Of a stretch of 10,928 bases of DNA, positions 7,542 through 10,928 are shown in pieces (positions within the stretch are counted from its first letter, which is position 1; each line of letters begins with the position of its first letter). The position numbers and the translations under genes were made by a program. This DNA comes from an uncultured Leptotrichia sp. (GTDB lineage: Bacteria > Fusobacteriota > Fusobacteriia > Fusobacteriales > Leptotrichiaceae). The stretch is taken from the NCBI GenBank assembly GCA_937925095.1, contig CALEXX010000058.1, positions 1-10,928 on the forward strand, written 5' to 3'. The notes under the pieces are model-generated. The model made no database searches. It was not told the DNA's origin and saw only the letters and a program-made list of their open reading frames with translations.

Positions 7542-7579
7542 TGATAAGAACTCCGTAGAGACTTATCTCGCTCACTATG
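7505..7579 (-). ncRNA. Structured small RNA with two C(UACG)G hairpins; candidate AbiF-type RNA antitoxin
   Basis: Read on the minus strand, this is a compact RNA of about 70-75 bases. The middle hairpin (7567-7543) has a GATAAG/CTTATC stem, a small internal loop, and CTC(TACG)GAG at the tip. The last hairpin (7541-7516) is a perfect 11-bp stem closing another C(TACG)G loop, followed by a T-rich tract (7515-7505). C(UACG)G belongs to the unusually stable UNCG tetraloops. Having it twice on this strand, where the other strand would show a plain CGTA loop, argues for the minus strand. A short CTCATAGTGAG palindrome (7581-7571) sits at the 5' end; part of it may lie before the start point. TATAAT lies just upstream. 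The divergent neighbour is an Abi_2/AbiF-like remnant, and AbiF genes are known to travel with a conserved noncoding RNA. The family name is inference. Confidence 0.6.
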
Positions 7580-7584
7580 AGTTA

Positions 7585-7613
7585 ATTATACTATGTTTTT
7601 ATATAAAAAGCAA
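7585..7613 (-). promoter_or_regulatory. Promoter of the small RNA
   Basis: On the minus strand TTGCTT (7613-7608), a 17-bp spacer and a perfect TATAAT (7590-7585). The start would be near 7578, at or within the first palindrome. The same bases also contain TATACT on the plus strand (7587-7592), so a divergent start towards the Abi-like ORF is possible. Confidence 0.55.
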
Positions 7614-7648
7614 TACACAAAAAACTAAAAATTAAAAAAAGGAAAAAA

Positions 7649-7744
7649 ATGTCTAATAAAACCCCTAAAACTTATGAAGAACAATTAGAAATATTAAAAA
7701 AAATGGGAATACCTAAGAGATGGAAAAATATAATAAAAAGATAA
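7649..7744 (+). pseudogene. 31-codon Abi_2/AbiF-like remnant, probably an internal deletion
   Basis: ATG at 7649 is preceded by AAGGA (about 7639-7643), and the frame runs 31 codons to TAA 7742-7744. Residues 7-16, KTYEEQLEIL, resemble the conserved start of Abi_2 (AbiD/AbiF) proteins, where a T-x-E-E-Q-x-x-x-L motif opens the domain. Residues 19-29, MGIPKRWKNII, resemble the usual end of the same proteins, where an M-G-F-P-x-x-W motif is common. The two pieces are fused across an A8 run (7696-7703). Full proteins are around 300 residues and carry HEPN-type RNase residues, all missing here. The simplest reading is that an in-frame deletion left only both ends. Alternatives are a small independent peptide or chance similarity. 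Family resemblance is from memory of motifs, not a search. Confidence 0.45.
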
Positions 7745-7845
7745 AAAAAGATGTCTCAAAAGAAAAAATATAAATAATAGACATAAAATAAAAATATATT
7801 TATTCATTTATTAAAATTTCACTTATATAAAACAGTCATTCATTA

Positions 7846-7892
7846 AGAAAAAATCAAAAACTCGCCTAAAGGCTCAGACATTGATTTTTTCT
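7846..7892. repeat. 12-bp perfect inverted repeat; possible bidirectional terminator
   Basis: AGAAAAAATCAA (7846-7857) is exactly complementary to TTGATTTTTTCT (7881-7892). The 23-base interior contains GCC-TAAA-GGC (7864-7873). Both strands end in a T-run, so it can act as a terminator for the nucleotidyltransferase gene (stop at 7970, about 80 bases away) and for anything read from 7649. It could also be the edge of an eroded mobile element. Confidence 0.55.
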
Positions 7893-7969
7893 AAATTCAT
7901 TTTTTGTTTTACATTGTGAAATTATAAATAATTCATAAATATATTTTTTTTACACTTTGTATATGTTTT

Positions 7970-8749
7970 TTAGATAATCTTTTTTACATTTCTTACAATG
8001 CTTTCAATATCTTCAATACATTGTAAGTGATTCTCCTTTGAAAACATGTGTGAAAATAGAAGTTCAAGATTTTCTTCAAAATTTTCAGGTAAAATTTTAC
8101 ATTGTTTCTTACAAAGCTGAATCAATCTTTTTTCTCCAGGATGAGTAAGACTGTTGATGGCAAAAATCATATCAAAATATGAAGCAAGAAATTCTGAAAT
8201 TCTATGATTAATACTTACTGAATCCCCTCTTGATATAGCTTTCTTTATCTGATTAGGGTATGAAGGTAATGATGAATCAATAAGCTTCAGCTGATGATTT
8301 ATAATGTTTTTCTTCAACTGTTCAGGGTAATCAAATGAATACTTTTCCTTGTATTTTATCAGATTTCCATTTTCATCATATAAAATCCTGCATGTACGTA
8401 AATTATGCCACATGCATGTAGTATATGAATTTCTGGCTTGACATTTTATAGCTACATTTTCAATATCTTGCATAAAATCTTTCATATTTCTATAAAGAAT
8501 ATCAATTTCTATTCCGTTATTTAAAATACAATTGTCTTCGTATTCCCAAAAATGATTTCCTATTTCCATATATTTACAAAATTTATTTAAAATATTTTTT
8601 CTATCTTTTTCATCGACAGGCGAATTTACATATACATATACATCGTAATCTGATTTTTCATCATAATTTTCTCCTGCTCTTGATCCACCAAGAGCTATTG
8701 CTTCAACTTCCTTTAGTTCAGATAATTCTTTGAATAGTAATTCTATCAT
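7970..8749 (-). CDS. Nucleotidyltransferase-fold protein, DUF4037-like
   Basis: This encodes 259 residues. The polymerase-beta nucleotidyltransferase signature is clear: GGSRAGENYDEKSDYDVYVYV, with Gly22-Ser23 and metal-binding Asp34 and Asp36. Asp83 in EIDILY is the likely third carboxylate. The second half is helical and contains FDMIFAINSLTHPGEKRL (192-209), a pattern I associate with DUF4037 C-termini. The fold transfers a nucleotide to a small molecule, RNA or protein. Relatives include aminoglycoside nucleotidyltransferases and MNT-type antitoxins, but no HEPN partner is adjacent, so a toxin-antitoxin role is not supported. The substrate is unknown. AGGAGG (8764-8759) lies nine bases before the ATG. 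The gene is monocistronic with its own promoter and is divergent from the 8949 gene. Catalytic residues look intact, so an active enzyme is likely. Confidence 0.85.
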   Translation of the reverse strand: MIELLFKELSELKEVEAIALGGSRAGENYDEKSDYDVYVYVNSPVDEKDRKNILNKFCKYMEIGNHFWEYEDNCILNNGIEIDILYRNMKDFMQDIENVAIKCQARNSYTTCMWHNLRTCRILYDENGNLIKYKEKYSFDYPEQLKKNIINHQLKLIDSSLPSYPNQIKKAISRGDSVSINHRISEFLASYFDMIFAINSLTHPGEKRLIQLCKKQCKILPENFEENLELLFSHMFSKENHLQCIEDIESIVRNVKKII

Positions 8750-8793
8750 TATTCACTTCCTCCTGTTATTATTTCCTGAATTTATTTGTAAAA

Positions 8794-8822
8794 ATTATAA
8801 TATAAAAAAATAAAATTATCAA
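8794..8822 (-). promoter_or_regulatory. Promoter of the nucleotidyltransferase gene
   Basis: On the minus strand TTGATA (8822-8817), a 17-bp spacer and a perfect TATAAT (8799-8794). The start is expected near 8787, giving a leader of about 38 bases that contains the AGGAGG ribosome site. Confidence 0.75.
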
Positions 8823-8876
8823 ATGGAAACAGAGGCAAATTACAAATTACTGAGTGGGGAAATGAAAAAATGAAAC

Positions 8877-8904
8877 TTGACAAAACTAAAAAAAACTGTA
8901 GAAT
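8877..8904 (+). promoter_or_regulatory. Promoter of the 8949-10695 two-gene unit
   Basis: A perfect TTGACA (8877-8882), a 16-bp spacer and TAGAAT (8899-8904), five of six matches to the -10 consensus. The leader would be about 38 bases, ending in AGGAGG (8933-8938). It is divergent from, and does not overlap, the minus-strand promoter at 8794-8822. Confidence 0.65.
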
Positions 8905-8948
8905 AACCTTACAAAAATAAAATATACAGAAGAGGAGGTAAGAAAAAA

Positions 8949-9149
8949 ATGATTGAATTTTTAAAAAATGGGCTCTATAATATATATGGGGTGGAAAATC
9001 AGCTAAAGAAAAGAATGAATCGACCTGTTAGAGCATTGTATAATGAAGAAAGTTTGTTAAAAGAAAATCAGATGACAGTACCATATAAGAAAAATATGGA
9101 TATGAACAAGTCTTTTCAGGAGTTGATGAATAAAAATGCTGGAAAATAA
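8949..9149 (+). CDS. Small hypothetical protein (66 residues)
   Basis: The ATG has AGGAGG at 8933-8938, ten bases upstream, and a promoter with a perfect -35 before that, so I take it as a real gene. The product is basic and rich in Asn, Lys and Met, with an N-terminal stretch MIEFLKNGLYNIYGV that could form a short amphipathic helix. There is no signal peptide, cysteine or membrane helix. I recognise no family. Its last 14 bases overlap the next gene in another frame, and its 3' end provides that gene's AGGAG, so the two are translationally linked. A small partner or chaperone for the exported protein downstream is possible but is only inference. Confidence 0.6.
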   Translation: MIEFLKNGLYNIYGVENQLKKRMNRPVRALYNEESLLKENQMTVPYKKNMDMNKSFQELMNKNAGK

Positions 9150-10695
9150 AAAGATATTACTATTTATTAATTTGTTAATTTTGAAATTGGTGTTTCCAAT
9201 TCAAAATAATGATATAATCTTGGATTATGAAAAATTTACAAAAAATAAAATAATAGAGGTAAAAAAAATTGATATAAACGGAATTGGAGAAAGAAGAAGA
9301 ATTTATTTCTATGACAACGGAGAGATTGAAGATATTTCATTTGAAGACGATGGGACTTTTTTTATTGAAAAATTTAAGATTAATGTAAAAAAAGATATAG
9401 ATTTCTTAAATAATATTTCCTTAAAAGCTATAAATAGTGTTGGAAATGATAAAATCGAATATATTCAAAATTATAAAAATATAGAACTGAAATTAGGTAA
9501 GAAAGATAAATTTGAAATCAAAGGTTATCAAGAAAAAGAATACTATGGAAATATAGAAAACACAGCAGTATTTAACAAAGAAAAAATGAACATAAACTAT
9601 ACTCAACTAGTTGAAAGTAAAGAACTTTCTTTTTTAGAAAATAATGTATATTTTTATGAAATTAAATATAAAGATAAAGTCTTTATGATTTCAAATTTTA
9701 AAGATAGTTATGAAGATAGTGAGATTAAAAAATTAATAGAAATAATATCAAAACCGTTATTTATTTTGTATAATGAAAAGGAAATAAAAAAAATTCCATT
9801 AAAGGTTTCTAGTGAAAAAAAGATTATACCGCATGTTCAGATTGAAAAAATAAAATTTTTAGATAGTTCTCACTACGATTATTCAAAATATACTTTACTA
9901 GATAACAGGGAAGTAATAAAAGAAAGTTTTGAAAAAACTGAAATGATAAATCAGTTAAATTTGAAAGAAGAGAGATATAAATTAGAAGATGATTTAAGTA
10001 ATTATTTTGAAATAGAATTTTTTCAAGATTTGAATAAAGTATCAAAAAAAAACTTAGAGTATTCGTACAAAAAAAATTCATTAGATGAAATTACTGAAAA
10101 AAGAGAAAATAATTCAAAAATTTTTGTATTGTATAATAATGAAAAAATTGAAAATCCAACAATATATAAAATTTACTATAATTCTATAAATCCTTATATC
10201 CTAATAACTAACCAAGATAAATCTATTGATAATATAGTAAATAAGCTGGAAAAAATTGAAAATGTAGCCTCAAAGGAAGTTATAAATACAAATAAGGTTA
10301 GTCAGAAAAGTAATCCCTATAATAACTATATTGAACGTGAATCTAATTTGCTGCCTGAAATTTTCATAAGTTATAAACATCATGAGACAAACGAATCCTA
10401 TAATAAAAATTTTCAGGACTTTTTATATGATATGTTTCCAGAACGAAGAAAAAAAATAAATTGTAATGATATAAATTTTAACTATGAAAATTTATATTTT
10501 TTGAAAATTAAGGATTATGCCTTATTTGGAAATATAAATACATTAAATAATATTTCAAAAATTTTAAAAACCAAATATAATTATATTGGGAATACAGTGG
10601 AAGAAGAGGTAAAAGATTGGTATAAAAAATATAATGAGGTTTGCAATTATGAGAAATTAATAGAAAAAGATGAAATTTTTCAAAATTTAAAATAA
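9136..10695 (+). CDS. Hypothetical exported protein (519 residues) with possible internal duplication
   Basis: I do not recognise this family. The ATG at 9136 lies inside the 66-residue gene, with AGGAG at 9118-9122, a rather long 13 bases upstream. The N-terminus is a basic residue pair followed by a hydrophobic stretch (about 7-20), resembling a Sec signal peptide, with no lipobox. The remainder is hydrophilic, extremely rich in Lys, Glu, Asn and Ile, with no membrane segment. Two regions look alike: FYEIKYKDKVFMISNFKDS with EIKKLIEI (173-204) and IYKIYYNSINPYILITNQDKS with IVNKLEKI (343-375). LYNEKEIKKIP (211-221) and LYNNEKIENP (332-341) flank them. This suggests a repeated beta-rich domain. 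Codon use is even more AT-biased than in recJ or comEC. A periplasmic or surface protein is likely; the function is unknown. Confidence 0.7.
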   Translation: MLENKKILLFINLLILKLVFPIQNNDIILDYEKFTKNKIIEVKKIDINGIGERRRIYFYDNGEIEDISFEDDGTFFIEKFKINVKKDIDFLNNISLKAINSVGNDKIEYIQNYKNIELKLGKKDKFEIKGYQEKEYYGNIENTAVFNKEKMNINYTQLVESKELSFLENNVYFYEIKYKDKVFMISNFKDSYEDSEIKKLIEIISKPLFILYNEKEIKKIPLKVSSEKKIIPHVQIEKIKFLDSSHYDYSKYTLLDNREVIKESFEKTEMINQLNLKEERYKLEDDLSNYFEIEFFQDLNKVSKKNLEYSYKKNSLDEITEKRENNSKIFVLYNNEKIENPTIYKIYYNSINPYILITNQDKSIDNIVNKLEKIENVASKEVINTNKVSQKSNPYNNYIERESNLLPEIFISYKHHETNESYNKNFQDFLYDMFPERRKKINCNDINFNYENLYFLKIKDYALFGNINTLNNISKILKTKYNYIGNTVEEEVKDWYKKYNEVCNYEKLIEKDEIFQNLK

Positions 10696-10705
10696 AACAA
10701 ATGCT

Positions 10706-10728
10706 AAAAAATTAATAATTATTTTTTC
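10706..10728 (+). terminator. Weak A/T-only hairpin after the 519-residue gene
   Basis: AAAAAATT (10706-10713) can pair with the ATTTTTT region at 10721-10727, leaving a T-run. The stem has no G-C pairs, so it would be a poor terminator. It lies just after the stop at 10695 and may only reflect base composition. Confidence 0.25.
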
Positions 10729-10759
10729 TTTCATATTCAATTTCTGTATGTTAAAATAA

Positions 10760-10928
10760 AAAGAGGAGAGGTTAAGGAGAGTAAATTTTTTAATTTTTGG
10801 AGAAGTAAAAAAGAATTATAATTGTAATTTTTTGACTAATTTTACATTTAATGAAGAAAACAAAAAGTACATTGGGAATAAAAGGTAGTAAATATGAAAA
10901 ATCATCCACTCCAAACTCTACTGAAGTT
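10760..10928 (+). pseudogene. Possible decayed or frameshifted gene start at the window edge
   Basis: A strong purine-rich ribosome-like run lies at 10761-10780 with no ATG, GTG or TTG at a proper distance. An extended -10 (TGTTAAAAT, 10749-10757) precedes it. One frame is open from 10760 to a TAG at 10887-10889 and encodes a plausible stretch ending EENKKYIGNKR. Another frame is open from 10836 to the window end, with ATG at 10851, and ends GSKYEKSSTPNSTEV. Joining the two at the A4 run near 10880 gives one continuous protein-like sequence, as expected for a frameshifted remnant. A third option is an intact gene starting at ATG 10894. The window ends too soon to choose. Confidence 0.25.

Larger units (their letters stand above)
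7431..7969. other. Long intergenic region with small RNA and collapsed Abi-like locus
   Basis: This 539-base stretch lacks any large gene. In order it holds: 7431-7504, AT-rich DNA with only tiny open frames; 7505-7579, a structured minus-strand RNA; 7582-7648, a divergent promoter region; 7649-7744, a 31-codon Abi-like ORF; 7745-7845, AT-rich DNA with a short ATGTCT/AGACAT inverted pair (7751-7756 and 7779-7784); 7846-7892, a 12-bp inverted repeat; and 7893-7969, featureless A/T-rich sequence downstream of the nucleotidyltransferase gene. Confidence 0.6.

Noticed and set aside
7505..7600. Reading the small RNA on the plus strand
   Set aside because: The plus strand has CGTA loops instead of UNCG, no T-run after the hairpins, and only a poorly spaced upstream promoter. 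Not fully excluded, but less likely.
7749..7762. Insertion-sequence end resembling CTTTTGAGACATC on the minus strand
   Set aside because: Only one copy of the motif, no matching opposite end and no transposase remnant. Kept only as part of the inverted-repeat observation.
7970..8749. MNT/HEPN toxin-antitoxin module
   Set aside because: The nucleotidyltransferase is longer than MNT antitoxins, and no HEPN gene lies next to it.
9824..10081. Minus-strand open frame inside the 519-residue gene
   Set aside because: Antisense shadow with no promoter or ribosome site and low-complexity composition.
1..10928. CRISPR array or Cas13 gene
   Set aside because: No regularly spaced direct repeats and no HEPN-containing large ORF occur in the window.

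Overview
The window looks like chromosomal DNA from a very AT-rich bacterium with an outer membrane, most likely a Fusobacteriota member close to Leptotrichia. This rests on an autotransporter barrel end, a small lipoprotein, a short-chain flavodoxin, A/T-biased codons and strong AGGAGG ribosome sites. It is inference from content; no database was searched.

Layout. Bases 1-396 are the last part of an autotransporter beta-barrel, followed by a hairpin terminator. A small predicted lipoprotein (705-944) and a flavodoxin (1056-1478) follow. The flavodoxin has a perfect TTGACA-17-TATAAT promoter and ends at a hairpin shared with the convergent recJ. recJ (4418-1542, minus) encodes an unusually long 958-residue RecJ-type exonuclease. 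Divergent from it lies a plus-strand block: a GTG-started prepilin (4646-5191), a comEC-type DNA channel gene starting on the very next base (5192-6535), and a secreted or membrane-anchored M15-type peptidase (6627-7430). RecJ, pseudopilin and ComEC together suggest DNA uptake and processing. This ComEC lacks the C-terminal metallo-beta-lactamase-like domain of long homologues.

The 7431-7969 intergenic region is the most unusual part. A compact minus-strand RNA is predicted at about 7505-7579. Two of its hairpins carry the same C(UACG)G loop, and it has its own -10 box and a U-tract terminator. Divergent from it is a 31-codon ORF with a ribosome site, whose two halves resemble the beginning and end of Abi_2/AbiF proteins. 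I read this as the remains of an AbiF-type RNA-antitoxin locus: the RNA looks intact and the protein gene has collapsed. A 12-bp inverted repeat lies further on.

A DUF4037-like nucleotidyltransferase gene (8749-7970, minus) is divergent from a two-gene unit of unknown function: a 66-residue protein (8949-9149) and an overlapping 519-residue predicted exported protein (9136-10695) with a possible internal duplication. The last 170 bases look like a decayed or frameshifted gene start, or the start of a gene cut by the window edge.
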